DNA from: Vulcanococcus sp. Clear-D1
GTDB lineage: Bacteria; Cyanobacteriota; Cyanobacteriia; PCC-6307; Cyanobiaceae
Length of the DNA stretch: 64,000 nt
Direction of reading: 5' to 3'
Assembly: GCF_014654725.1 (NCBI RefSeq)
Contig: NZ_JACVZV010000038.1
Location: 1 to 64,000 of the forward strand
Made by a program: the position numbers and the translations under genes. The notes under the pieces are model-generated. The model saw nothing but the letters and a program-made list of their open reading frames with translations. It ran no database searches and was not told where the DNA came from. Each line of letters opens with the position of its first letter. The stretch's first letter is position 1. Positions 55,439-63,467 of the stretch are shown here, in pieces.

Positions 55439-55568
55439 TCCGGCAGACCCAGCATGGTCAGTGCGTTCTGGGCCAGGGCTTGATGTGCATGGGCCTGCGG
55501 GCTCCACCACTTAACGCATTCCTAATCCGGTTGGTGTTGTTGTTCATTAAAACGGCAGATTCAGCCTC

Positions 55569-56018
55569 TCATGAGGCCTGCACAGGCTTGTCATCCCGGC
55601 GTGCCCAGCGCACCAGCCAGTAGGCGGCGGCCAGCCCCACCACGATCACCCCGAATCCCGCCATCAGCGCTGGTTTGTTTTCTGTGCCCGGAGGCAGCAC
55701 GATCACCTTCCGCGCCACAGCCGTGAGGGCGGTGATGAGCACCAGCTCGATTTGTACCACCTGATCGCGCAGGTAGGCGGTCACGTTCTGGAGCACCTCC
55801 AGGGCGATGAAGATCAGCAGGAGGCGATCCAGCAACTTGATCAGGCTGCCGTCGAACCAGTTGGTCTCCCGTTGCATCAATCCCATGCCTGTTTCCACCA
55901 CCAGCTCCAGAGCCGCTAGACCCACCACGGCCGCCAGGAGCAGGGCTAGCAGCTTGGCCAGCTGCCGCTCGTAGCTGTGGATGGTGGAGAGGAACTGCTT
56001 GTCGTTGAAGAGCTTCAT
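55569..56018 (-). CDS. PsiE-family membrane protein
   Basis: 149 residues from ATG 56018. Four hydrophobic helices: LLALLLAAVVGLAALELVV, LLDRLLLIFIALEVLQNVTA, VLITALTAVARKVIVLP and GFGVIVVGLAAAYWLVRW. This matches the phosphate-starvation-inducible PsiE family, whose function is unknown. The bicA terminator lies immediately upstream, so it has its own promoter. Confidence 0.82.
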   Translation of the reverse strand: MKLFNDKQFLSTIHSYERQLAKLLALLLAAVVGLAALELVVETGMGLMQRETNWFDGSLIKLLDRLLLIFIALEVLQNVTAYLRDQVVQIELVLITALTAVARKVIVLPPGTENKPALMAGFGVIVVGLAAAYWLVRWARRDDKPVQAS

Positions 56019-56044
56019 CGGCTGGGGAATACGAACAACGCATG

Positions 56045-56073
56045 AAAAAAGGGCATCCATGCGCTGGATGCCC
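56045..56073 (-). terminator. Rho-independent terminator of bicA
   Basis: On the minus strand GGGCATCC and GGATGCCC form an eight-base stem with a seven-base loop, followed directly by TTTTTT. It lies 20 bases after the bicA stop. Confidence 0.9.
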
Positions 56074-56092
56074 TGGGAGAGATCGCCGTAAC

Positions 56093-57778
56093 TCAGGCCA
56101 GGCCAGCCACGGCCTGCTGCAGCGCCTCGCGGCGGCCGATGCTGGTGCGCTCCGACGGCAGCTTCTTGTAAAGGCCGAGCTTCTCGAGCCGGCGCTGGGT
56201 GGTGCCAGTAGCACCCACCACAAACACTTCGCGGCCTTTCTCAATCGCTTCCTCCACGGCGTTTTCCACCGCCAAGGCGGCGGTCACGCCCAGGTGCGAC
56301 ACCTCGGTGAGATCGAACACAACGGCTTTGCACTCGCCGATGGCGTTGTGCTCGCGGCCGATCGCCTTGGCGACGCCGAAGATCATCGCGCCGTTGAGTT
56401 GGAACAGCAGCACCTGACCGCGGCCCTGATCGAGCAGGCGGCGCTCGTCATCACTGATGTCAAGGTCGCCATCGCCGGTGCTCACCGACTTCACGCTCTT
56501 GCTTTGCAGTGCGCTCATCTTGTCGATGGTGAGGATGTTGGCGATGAACACGCCGATCCCCACGGCGGCGATCAGATCCACCAGCACGGTGAGGGCGATC
56601 ACCAGATACATGATCAGCGCGCCGCTGATCGAGATGCGGTGGGCGCGCTTGATGAAGCCCCAATCCACGATGTCGACACCCACCTTCAGGGCGATGCCAG
56701 CCAGCACGGCCTGGGGAATCTGAGCGGCGACACCGGTAAACGCCAGGATCACGATCATCAGGATCACGGCTCGGCTGATGCCCGAGAGGGCACTGCGGCC
56801 GCCCGCCTGGATGTTCACCACGGTGCCCATGGTGGCGCCGGCACCGGCGATACCGCCGAACAGGCCAGATGCGATGTTGCCCAGGCCTTGGCCGATCAGT
56901 TCCTTGTTGGAGTCGTGCTCGGTGCGGGTGATGCTGTCGGCCACCACTGCGGTAAGTAGGGCGTCGATGCAGCCGAGCATGCCCAGCACCGCTGCATCAA
57001 TCAGCATCCGGCTGAGATGCGGCAGATCGAAATAGGGTGTGCGCAGCTGAGGGAAACCAGAAGCGATCTCGCCGATGCGGCGGATCTCTTCGCCGCTGCC
57101 CTTCAGCAAGCTGAGCGACAGGATGGTGCCGATCACCAGCGCGATCAGCTGTGGCGGGGCAATCTTCTTGATCTTGCCGGGGGTGAGCCAGAGGATCGCC
57201 AGGGTGACCACGGCCAGCACCACCTCAGCGGGGCGGGCGTTGGCGATCAGCTGAGGCAGGGCCTGCAGGGTTCCCATCACACCCCCTTTGGGGATGGCTT
57301 GCCCAAGGAAGGGCCCGAGCTGAAGAATGATCAGGATGAAGCCAATCCCGCTCATGAAGCCCGAGATCACCGTGTAGGGCATCTGGGTGATGTAGCGGCC
57401 CAGCTTCAAGAAGCCGAAGGCGATCTGGAACAGGCCGGCCAGCATCACCACGGTGAAGGCCATGGCCAGGCCGTTCTCGGGATCGCTGGCGGTGAGGCTG
57501 GCGATCACCGCCGTCATCACCACGGTCATCGGACCGGTGGGCTCGGAAATCAGCGTGGGGGTGCCGCCGAACAGGGCGGCGAACAGGCCCACGAGCACAG
57601 CACCCCAGAGGCCAGCAGCAGCGCCGGCACCGGAGGCCACACCGAAGGCCAGGGCCATCGGCAGGGCGATCACAGCGGCGGTCACACCGCCGAACAGATC
57701 ACCTTTGATGTTGTTGGTGCTGATGTGATTCAGCAGCCGCAGCGGTGAACGCCCGGGGGGGGCCGAGGCGGAGGTCAT
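56093..57778 (-). CDS. bicA: SulP-family bicarbonate transporter, BicA type
   Basis: 561 residues. NIKGDLFGGVTAAVIALPMA, LAFGVASGAGAAAGLWGAVL, GGTPTLISEPTGPMTVVMTA and a long membrane part of about 12-14 helices, then a C-terminal STAS domain (QVLLFQLNGAMIFGVAKAIG, AVVFDLTEVSHLGVTAALAV). BicA is the medium-affinity, high-flux Na+-dependent HCO3- importer. SulP proteins also move sulfate; the carbon cluster around it makes bicarbonate the likely substrate. A strong terminator follows, so it is a single-gene unit. Confidence 0.87.
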   Translation of the reverse strand: MTSASAPPGRSPLRLLNHISTNNIKGDLFGGVTAAVIALPMALAFGVASGAGAAAGLWGAVLVGLFAALFGGTPTLISEPTGPMTVVMTAVIASLTASDPENGLAMAFTVVMLAGLFQIAFGFLKLGRYITQMPYTVISGFMSGIGFILIILQLGPFLGQAIPKGGVMGTLQALPQLIANARPAEVVLAVVTLAILWLTPGKIKKIAPPQLIALVIGTILSLSLLKGSGEEIRRIGEIASGFPQLRTPYFDLPHLSRMLIDAAVLGMLGCIDALLTAVVADSITRTEHDSNKELIGQGLGNIASGLFGGIAGAGATMGTVVNIQAGGRSALSGISRAVILMIVILAFTGVAAQIPQAVLAGIALKVGVDIVDWGFIKRAHRISISGALIMYLVIALTVLVDLIAAVGIGVFIANILTIDKMSALQSKSVKSVSTGDGDLDISDDERRLLDQGRGQVLLFQLNGAMIFGVAKAIGREHNAIGECKAVVFDLTEVSHLGVTAALAVENAVEEAIEKGREVFVVGATGTTQRRLEKLGLYKKLPSERTSIGRREALQQAVAGLA

Positions 57779-57860
57779 CGCAACAGAACAGGGTTGGCGC
57801 GGAACCTTAGGGGGTGCGCGCGGAATGTGGGTGGGGTTCTGCCACTACAGCGCTGGGTGC

Positions 57861-58520
57861 TTAGAGCAGGCCTCGATGCCGCACCAGCCGTTGCACCATC
57901 GCCCAGGAGCCCAGCGTCACCTTGAGGGCCACCAGCAGATTGAGCAACGGAATCCAGCCACCACTCAGCAGGCTGCCGAAGCGGCCTGCTGCGGGATCCA
58001 GCCCCACGAGGCTCACCAACGCCACGAGCAGGAAGCCCACCACCGCTGCTTTCTCCCAGAGATCGGCGCGGTAGAGCTTGTAGAGCCGTTCGCTGCGATC
58101 AGCGCCACCACTGATCAGCAGAAGGCCGATGGCTGAGCCACCGGCCACCCCTGCTGCAAAGCCCCCACCGGGGCTGAGATGACCGCGTAGCGCCAGCTCC
58201 ACGGCCACCAGCGCGGCAATGGTGGAGCCCAGCTCACACAGCACCTGAGACGGTGGATCGTCGAGCGAGCGGATCCGTTTGCGCTCCGGATCGCCCGCCA
58301 GCACCAGGCGCACGCCGATGGCCGCCAGGGTGAACACCACCACTTCCGCGACTGTGTCGAACAGGCGCGTGTGCAGGATCACCCCGGACACGAGATTGGG
58401 CACCTGGGTTTGCGCCGTGAGTGCCTCGATAAGGGGGGTGATTCCGGTCGCGTCGGGGAGGGGGCTGGCCAGGGGGGCCGCAAACAGGGCGATGGCCGCC
58501 AGCAGATACAGCCAGGTCAT
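57861..58520 (-). CDS. Na+/H+ antiporter subunit MnhB (MrpB) like
   Basis: 219 residues from ATG 58520. An N-terminal helix, then VPNLVSGVILHTRLFDTVAE, VVVFTLAAIGVRLVLAG, and LRGHLSPGGGFAAGVAGGSA, the MnhB signature for a multi-helix subunit. It is the last gene of the mnh operon and overlaps the preceding gene by four bases. The soluble loop after helix three carries many charges. Confidence 0.85.
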   Translation of the reverse strand: MTWLYLLAAIALFAAPLASPLPDATGITPLIEALTAQTQVPNLVSGVILHTRLFDTVAEVVVFTLAAIGVRLVLAGDPERKRIRSLDDPPSQVLCELGSTIAALVAVELALRGHLSPGGGFAAGVAGGSAIGLLLISGGADRSERLYKLYRADLWEKAAVVGFLLVALVSLVGLDPAAGRFGSLLSGGWIPLLNLLVALKVTLGSWAMVQRLVRHRGLL

Positions 58521-59035
58521 GGTTGGGGTTCGGACGCCAGGTGTAGTTCGCCGCCGCTGGCGCGCCATGCGGCATACCCCGGGCATTGCTCCAGCTGCCG
58601 TCGCAGGGGTGGCTGCAGCAGCACGAGCTGGCCATTGTCGTTCAGCCAGCCATGGCTGGCGTTGCGGCCGGGTTCATCGTTGCGCTGCCAGCGCAGCCGC
58701 AGATGCAGGGGGGCAATCCAGGCACTCAGCTGGGCATCGCGGCTGGGGTCGGGCTGGGAGCGCCGATCTTCGAGTCGCAGGGCCATGGAGGAACGCAGGG
58801 CCACGGCGTAGAGCGTGGTGGAGAGCAGCGTGCCCACCAGCGCCTCGGTGAGGGCCACATCCGGTGCACCCAGCAGGGCGTAGAGCAGGGTGGCCACAGA
58901 ACCCAAGATGCCCCGCAGCACCAGGGTTTGGTAGGGGTTGCTCTGGCTCACCAGCAGCAGGGCGGTGACCGGCAGCAGAGCGGTGATCGGCAGCAGCAGG
59001 TCGAGTTCGCTGCCCAGGCTCAGGGACGCGTTCAT
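58517..59035 (-). CDS. Mrp/Mnh antiporter-associated DUF4040 subunit
   Basis: 172 residues from ATG 59035. Helices LPITALLPVTALLLVSQ and SNPYQTLVLRGILGSVATLL, then YALLGAPDVALTEALVGTLL, match the DUF4040/MbhD segment that in other Mrp systems is the C-terminal part of subunit A. The last 80 residues are soluble and Trp/Arg-rich. Since no large A subunit is seen, this free piece probably stands in for its end. Confidence 0.8.
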   Translation of the reverse strand: MNASLSLGSELDLLLPITALLPVTALLLVSQSNPYQTLVLRGILGSVATLLYALLGAPDVALTEALVGTLLSTTLYAVALRSSMALRLEDRRSQPDPSRDAQLSAWIAPLHLRLRWQRNDEPGRNASHGWLNDNGQLVLLQPPLRRQLEQCPGYAAWRASGGELHLASEPQP

Positions 59036-59301
59036 CGGTGGTTCACCTCCGCGGGTTGTGAACAGCGGGCCAGCACGTAGCCAAAGATCGTGTTCCACAC
59101 CACCAACCCCAGCAGTGCCAAGGCCAGCAGGGGCCATTGGCTGGGGATGCGCAGCAGCAAACCCAGCAGCATCAGGCCAGAGCCGAGCGTGTCGGACACC
59201 GACAACTTGTGCAGCTTGCTCAGATAGCTCCGCTCTTCGAGCAGCGGCCAGGTTCCCCAGAACCACAACGCCAGCCCAGCGCCCAGCAGCAGCAGGCTCA
59301 T
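59032..59301 (-). CDS. mnhG: Na+/H+ antiporter subunit MnhG (MrpG)
   Basis: 89 residues from ATG 59301, with three helices: LLLLGAGLALWFWGTWPLL, DTLGSGLMLLGLLLRIP and LLALALLGLVVWNTIFGYVL. The LHKLSVSDTLGSGLMLLGLL stretch is the MnhG signature. It overlaps both neighbours by four bases. Confidence 0.85.
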   Translation of the reverse strand: MSLLLLGAGLALWFWGTWPLLEERSYLSKLHKLSVSDTLGSGLMLLGLLLRIPSQWPLLALALLGLVVWNTIFGYVLARCSQPAEVNHR

Positions 59302-59546
59302 CGCTCCACCTCCCGCAGCAGGTTGGCCAGCAGCAGCATCCCGGCGTTGCCGGCGCTGAGACTGATCGCTCCCACCAGGCCGAGCATCCAGTCGCCCCGC
59401 AACACCGCCACCACCATCGTGATCAGCGCCACCTTGGAGGCGATGCTGCCGAAGGCGGCCATGCGGTCCCACACGCTGCAGGGCCGGCACACCACGGCAA
59501 TCGGGATCAACAGGGCCAGCACCATGCCCCAAAGCAGGAGGGTCAT
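59298..59546 (-). CDS. mnhF: Na+/H+ antiporter subunit MnhF (MrpF)
   Basis: 82 residues, three helices: LLLWGMVLALLIPIAVVC, SKVALITMVVAVLRGD and GLVGAISLSAGNAGMLLLAN. CRPCSVWDRMAAFGSIASKV corresponds to the conserved 'P-x-x-x-D-R' loop of MnhF. Overlaps mnhE and mnhG by four bases each. Confidence 0.85.
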   Translation of the reverse strand: MTLLLWGMVLALLIPIAVVCRPCSVWDRMAAFGSIASKVALITMVVAVLRGDWMLGLVGAISLSAGNAGMLLLANLLREVER

Positions 59547-59962
59547 GGCTGCACCTCCTCGGGCTGGCCCTGGCGCGGCCGCAGCTGATGAATGGTGTAG
59601 TGCGGGCCGGTTGGGCCGTTGCTGAGGCCGAGCACGATCGTGAAGGGTGTGAGTGTGATGGCCAGCACCTCCAGGAAAATCAGCAGGCGATGGCGGGGAT
59701 CACCGGCGGGTCGCTCAATCCAGCTCTCCTCCTCTCGATCGCCGGAGCTGATCAGCGCGAGCGCTTCGCCGTAGGCCAGCGGCACGGCGATCAGGCTGCG
59801 ACCTAAGGCCCGCAACGTCGGTGCCAGCGGCTGCCTGGGGCCACGGGCGTGGGGGAGCAGCAGGGAAAGGCCAATGCCGATGGCCAGGTTCACGGCGGTG
59901 AGATCAGCGGTGAGCAACGTCCACAGCAGCAGCCGAAACAAGCAACTCAGCAGGAACACCAT
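59543..59962 (-). CDS. mnhE: Na+/H+ antiporter subunit MnhE (MrpE)
   Basis: 139 residues from ATG 59962. Two N-terminal helices (FLLSCLFRLLLWTLLTADLT, AVNLAIGIGLSLLLP) and a C-terminal part with FLEVLAITLTPFTIVLGLSN, then GPHYTIHQL, typical of MnhE. A much longer reading frame in the same phase overlaps mnhD out of frame and is not real. Confidence 0.83.
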   Translation of the reverse strand: MVFLLSCLFRLLLWTLLTADLTAVNLAIGIGLSLLLPHARGPRQPLAPTLRALGRSLIAVPLAYGEALALISSGDREEESWIERPAGDPRHRLLIFLEVLAITLTPFTIVLGLSNGPTGPHYTIHQLRPRQGQPEEVQP

Positions 59963-61434
59963 CAGCCCAGCTCCGCACCGATCGAGAGGAGCAGGCCGGC
60001 GCCCACCAAACCCAGCCCCCCCACGAGATCCGGCAGGCGATCCAAGGAAGGCAGGCCGTGGCTGACCTGCTGCCGCCGCCGCTCCAGTAGCTGGTCGACA
60101 ACCAGCCCCAACCCCAGCAGCACCAGGCTCACTAGCCAGCCACGCTGCACCTCGGCGAGCAGCAGAACACAACCCACCACCAGGGGAAGCATCAGCAACC
60201 AGGCGCCCCAGGGAAGAGCGCCGCTGGCCTCCTCGGGATTGGATGCGGCGGCCAGGGGGGCGCGGCAGAGCCGGCAGTACACCGCCACACTTCCCACCGA
60301 CAACACCACCAGCGCCGTGGTGATCACCGGTGGCACCGCACTCTCCAGTTGCTTTTTGGCGGCGTAGCCCAGCAGCGGCGCCAGGCCTGCGATGGAACAG
60401 GAGCCAACCAGCAGCGTGAGCAGCAGGGGAGCCGGCAGGGGCTGTTGCCGCCAGGTTTGCAGGGAGCGGCTCGGCCACTGGCGCGCGGTGAGAAACAAGC
60501 CGCTCTTGGCCACGCCGTGGGAGAAGGCCATTAAGCCACCGGCCGCTGGTGCCAAGAGCACCAGCCCCATCTGGGCCAGGGTGCTCCAGGCCAGCAGGCG
60601 CTTGGCATCGGTGACAGCGAGGGCATAGATCAGGCCGAGCACGGCGCTGGCCAGGGCGATCGGCAGCAGCAGCTCGCCGATGGCGGTGTTGAGTTGCTCC
60701 AGCCTCAGCAGCGGCAGAGCGCCGCCGCCCACCACCACACCCGAGAGCAGGGCCGACACCTCCGCCGGTGCTTCGGCATGGGTGCGAGGCAGCCACAGGC
60801 CATTGAGAAACACACCGGCTTTGGTGAGCAAGCCCACCAGCACCAGCACCAGCGGCGCGCCTGGCGGCAGCTGGGCCAGGGCCGTAAACGCAAAACTCCC
60901 GGCCTGGGCGTACACGAGCCCTGCGCCGATCAGATAGATCGCCATGGTTGTGTTGCCGATCAGCAAATAGCGCAGCGCAATCCACAAGGCATTGGCGCTG
61001 TTGCCCTTGAGGATCAGCAGAAAGGCGGTGATGCCAACCACCTCCAGCGCCACATAGAGGCTGATCAGATCGGTGGTGAGAAAGCTGGTGTTCAGCGATC
61101 CCAGCAGCACCAGCAGCAGCATCCAGCCCGTTCGATCCCAGCCCTGCCGCCGCGCTTCGATCCACACCGCCAGGCACACCAGGCCATTGAGCAGCACAAA
61201 CCAACCGGCCAGAGGCTCGAGGCTCAGGGGCACTCCGAATTCACCCAGCAGTTGCAGGGGTCGGGTGGTGCCTGTGATGAGCGCCTCAGCGCCCACCCAG
61301 GCGGTGGCCCCGCAGCAGCCCACCACCAGGGCATGACTCAGCGATGGCAACAGCACCGCCAAAAAGGCGGCGAGATACGGAACCAGCAGCCAGGCGATCA
61401 GCAGGCTGTCCGGGCTCATCCAGCTCGGTGTCAT
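59962..61434 (-). CDS. mnhD: Na+/H+ antiporter subunit MnhD (MrpD)
   Basis: 490 residues of the antiporter-like ND2/ND4 family with about 14 helices. TTDLISLYVALEVVGITAFL holds the TM5 Glu, KAGVFLNGLWLPRTHAEAPA the Lys/His region, and TDAKRLLAWSTLAQMGLVLL the next signature. It is the main ion-moving subunit of the complex. It lies between mnhC (four-base overlap) and mnhE (one-base overlap). Confidence 0.87.
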   Translation of the reverse strand: MTPSWMSPDSLLIAWLLVPYLAAFLAVLLPSLSHALVVGCCGATAWVGAEALITGTTRPLQLLGEFGVPLSLEPLAGWFVLLNGLVCLAVWIEARRQGWDRTGWMLLLVLLGSLNTSFLTTDLISLYVALEVVGITAFLLILKGNSANALWIALRYLLIGNTTMAIYLIGAGLVYAQAGSFAFTALAQLPPGAPLVLVLVGLLTKAGVFLNGLWLPRTHAEAPAEVSALLSGVVVGGGALPLLRLEQLNTAIGELLLPIALASAVLGLIYALAVTDAKRLLAWSTLAQMGLVLLAPAAGGLMAFSHGVAKSGLFLTARQWPSRSLQTWRQQPLPAPLLLTLLVGSCSIAGLAPLLGYAAKKQLESAVPPVITTALVVLSVGSVAVYCRLCRAPLAAASNPEEASGALPWGAWLLMLPLVVGCVLLLAEVQRGWLVSLVLLGLGLVVDQLLERRRQQVSHGLPSLDRLPDLVGGLGLVGAGLLLSIGAELG

Positions 61435-61790
61435 GGCGGATCGGTGGCTTCAAAGCTGGCAGCGTTGAGACTGGGATCGATCCTTGCCATCTGGGTGATC
61501 ACCACCAGCAGCAGGGCCTGGATCGAGAGCCCGATCACGATCGCGGTGAGAATCACCGCCTGGGGAATCGGATCGGCATAGTCGCCGGATAGGAGCTCAC
61601 CGGAGCGGGGCAGGATCGGGCTGCGCAGGCCTGAACGCGCTGCCAGCAGCACAAACAAAGCCACCACAGCGCTGCCCATCACATCCATGGACAGCACTTT
61701 GAGAAAGAGGTTGCGGCGCAGCAGCAACCCTCCAAAGCCGGCTAGCACCGCCAGCAGGATCAGCAGCTCCAGCAGTCGGATCGGTGCCAT
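61431..61790 (-). CDS. mnhC: Na+/H+ antiporter subunit MnhC (MrpC)
   Basis: 119 residues from ATG 61790. NuoK-like with three helices: LLELLILLAVLAGFGGLLLR, DVMGSAVVALFVLLAA and PQAVILTAIVIGLSIQALLL. PIPQAVILTAIVIG is the MnhC signature. First gene of the seven-gene operon, divergent from the small membrane protein at 61881. Confidence 0.85.
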   Translation of the reverse strand: MAPIRLLELLILLAVLAGFGGLLLRRNLFLKVLSMDVMGSAVVALFVLLAARSGLRSPILPRSGELLSGDYADPIPQAVILTAIVIGLSIQALLLVVITQMARIDPSLNAASFEATDPP

Positions 61791-61880
61791 GCAGGCGGAG
61801 CGGTGGCGGGAACTTAGGCACCACAACCCCCAGCCTGGGTGAATCAGGCCCAAGCTCACGCCACCGTTTGGTCATTCGCG

Positions 61881-62042
61881 ATGACCCTGCTGCTGTTTGT
61901 AGGCCTGAGCTGGTTGGCGCTACGCACCGTGATGGTGCTGGCTCAGGTGAATCGCCACACCCCGGAAGCGCAACTGGGCCGTGAGTTCCAGTCCGAGCTC
62001 CAGCAACGCGGATTGCTCGACACGCCACCCAGAACCCCCTGA
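61881..62042 (+). CDS. Small single-helix membrane protein
   Basis: 53 residues from ATG 61881 (MTLLLFVGLSWLALRTVMVL). An in-frame GTG at 61839 adds 14 residues. One membrane helix, then a polar tail (NRHTPEAQLGREFQSELQQR). Unknown family. It lies 37 bases before the CPA2 antiporter gene, on the same strand, and may be co-transcribed with it. Confidence 0.55.
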   Translation: MTLLLFVGLSWLALRTVMVLAQVNRHTPEAQLGREFQSELQQRGLLDTPPRTP

Positions 62043-62079
62043 AGCATCCCTATAACCAGCTGCCCGTTTCAGGCCGTTC

Positions 62080-63420
62080 ATGCTTCCCCCTTTGGCGCTG
62101 ATCGCTGAGATCAGCCCCCATCAGCTGGAAGTGGCGGAAACCCTCCTACAGGTGGGTCGCTTCCTGGTGATCTTTATCGCCGCCCGTGCCATCGCTGAGG
62201 TGATGGTTCGGCTTCAGCTACCCACGATCCTGGGTGAGCTTGTGGCTGGTGTGTTGATCGGTGTGTCCGGTCTGCATCTGATCGTTCCGCCGGATACCCA
62301 GGCTCAGATCAGCAACGCTCTGCTCTCGCTGCTGGGCTCCCTGGCTGAGATCCGCCCCGACGAGGTCGCCGAGATCTACAACGAAACCTTCCCGAGCCTG
62401 CAATCGGTTTCTCAGATCGGCTTGTTTGCCCTGCTGTTTCTCACAGGGCTGGAGAGCGAACTGGATGAATTGGTGGCCGTTGGCGTTCAGGCCACCACGG
62501 TGGCGGTGGCTGGTGTGGTGCTGCCCTTTGCCTTGGGCACCGCGGGCCTCTATTTCCTCTTTCATGTGCCATTGATTCCGGCGGTGTTTGCCGGTGCGGC
62601 GATGACAGCCACCTCCATCGGCATCACGGCCAGTGTGTTTGGCGAGCTCAAGTGGCTCAAGCGCAAGGAGGGCCAGATCGTGATCGGCGCTGCCGTGCTC
62701 GACGACATCCTCGGCATCGTGATCCTGGCTGTGGTGGTGGCGATCGTGGGTGGTGGCAGCTTCAGCATCGGCCCGGTGATCAAGCTGGGCCTGGCTGCCG
62801 TGGCGTTTGTGGCGGTGGCTCTGGTGCTGAGCCGGAAGGCAGCCCCCGCGTTCGATTGGGTGGTGGATCAGCTGAAGGCACCTGGTGATGTGGCCGTGGC
62901 CAGCTTTGTGGTGCTCACGCTCTGTTGTTTCGCAGCCCAGGCCATTGGCTTGGAGGCAGCCCTGGGCGCCTTCGCTGCAGGCTTGATTCTCAGTGCCTCG
63001 AAGCACACTCACGACATCGACGCTGCTGTGAAGCCGCTGGTGGCCTTGTTCGCCACCGTGTTCTTCGTGTTGATCGGTACCGGGATGGATCTCTCCGTGC
63101 TGAATCCCTTCGATCCCGCCAACCGTGAGGGATTGATTGTGGCCGCCTTCCTTCTGGCGGTGGCCATGCTCGGCAAAGTGGCTACAGGTTGGTGTTATTC
63201 CAGTGCAAGTCCAACCAACCGTCTGGTTGTAGGACTTGGCATGATGCCCCGTGGAGAAGTGGGTCTGATCTTCCTTGGCCTAGGCAGTCAGGCCGGGATC
63301 CTCACTCCCGCACTTGAAGCGGCCATTCTGCTGATGGTGATTGGAACAACCTTCTTGGCACCGATCCTGCTCAGACTGGTGATTCCTTCTACACCCGAAG
63401 TCGCTGCTGAACCATACTGA
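62080..63420 (+). CDS. CPA2-family cation:proton antiporter
   Basis: 446 residues, about 12-13 helices. ILGELVAGVLIGVSGLHLIV, FALLFLTGLESELDELVAVG, the ion-binding Asp pair in AAVLDDILGIVILAVVVAIV, and MMPRGEVGLIFLGLGSQAGI match the Na+/H+ or K+/H+ (NapA/KefB-like) exchangers. No C-terminal TrkA-N domain is present, so NapA-type Na+/H+ exchange is more likely. A strong terminator follows. Confidence 0.88.
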   Translation: MLPPLALIAEISPHQLEVAETLLQVGRFLVIFIAARAIAEVMVRLQLPTILGELVAGVLIGVSGLHLIVPPDTQAQISNALLSLLGSLAEIRPDEVAEIYNETFPSLQSVSQIGLFALLFLTGLESELDELVAVGVQATTVAVAGVVLPFALGTAGLYFLFHVPLIPAVFAGAAMTATSIGITASVFGELKWLKRKEGQIVIGAAVLDDILGIVILAVVVAIVGGGSFSIGPVIKLGLAAVAFVAVALVLSRKAAPAFDWVVDQLKAPGDVAVASFVVLTLCCFAAQAIGLEAALGAFAAGLILSASKHTHDIDAAVKPLVALFATVFFVLIGTGMDLSVLNPFDPANREGLIVAAFLLAVAMLGKVATGWCYSSASPTNRLVVGLGMMPRGEVGLIFLGLGSQAGILTPALEAAILLMVIGTTFLAPILLRLVIPSTPEVAAEPY

Positions 63421-63438
63421 CAAGGCCGATCAAACATG

Positions 63439-63467
63439 GCACCTCTCCTTTGGAGCGGTGCTTTTTT
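63439..63467 (+). terminator. Rho-independent terminator of the CPA2 antiporter gene
   Basis: GCACC-t-CTCC-TTT-GGAG-c-GGTGC forms a ten-base interrupted stem with a T run immediately after (63462-63467). The reverse strand has no comparable T run beyond the stem, so it acts mainly on the plus strand, just past the convergent sigma gene stop. Confidence 0.9.

Noticed and set aside
59962..61204. Long 5' extension of the mnhE reading frame
   Set aside because: It runs through mnhD out of frame; MnhE begins at the ATG at 59962, which fits the family length.
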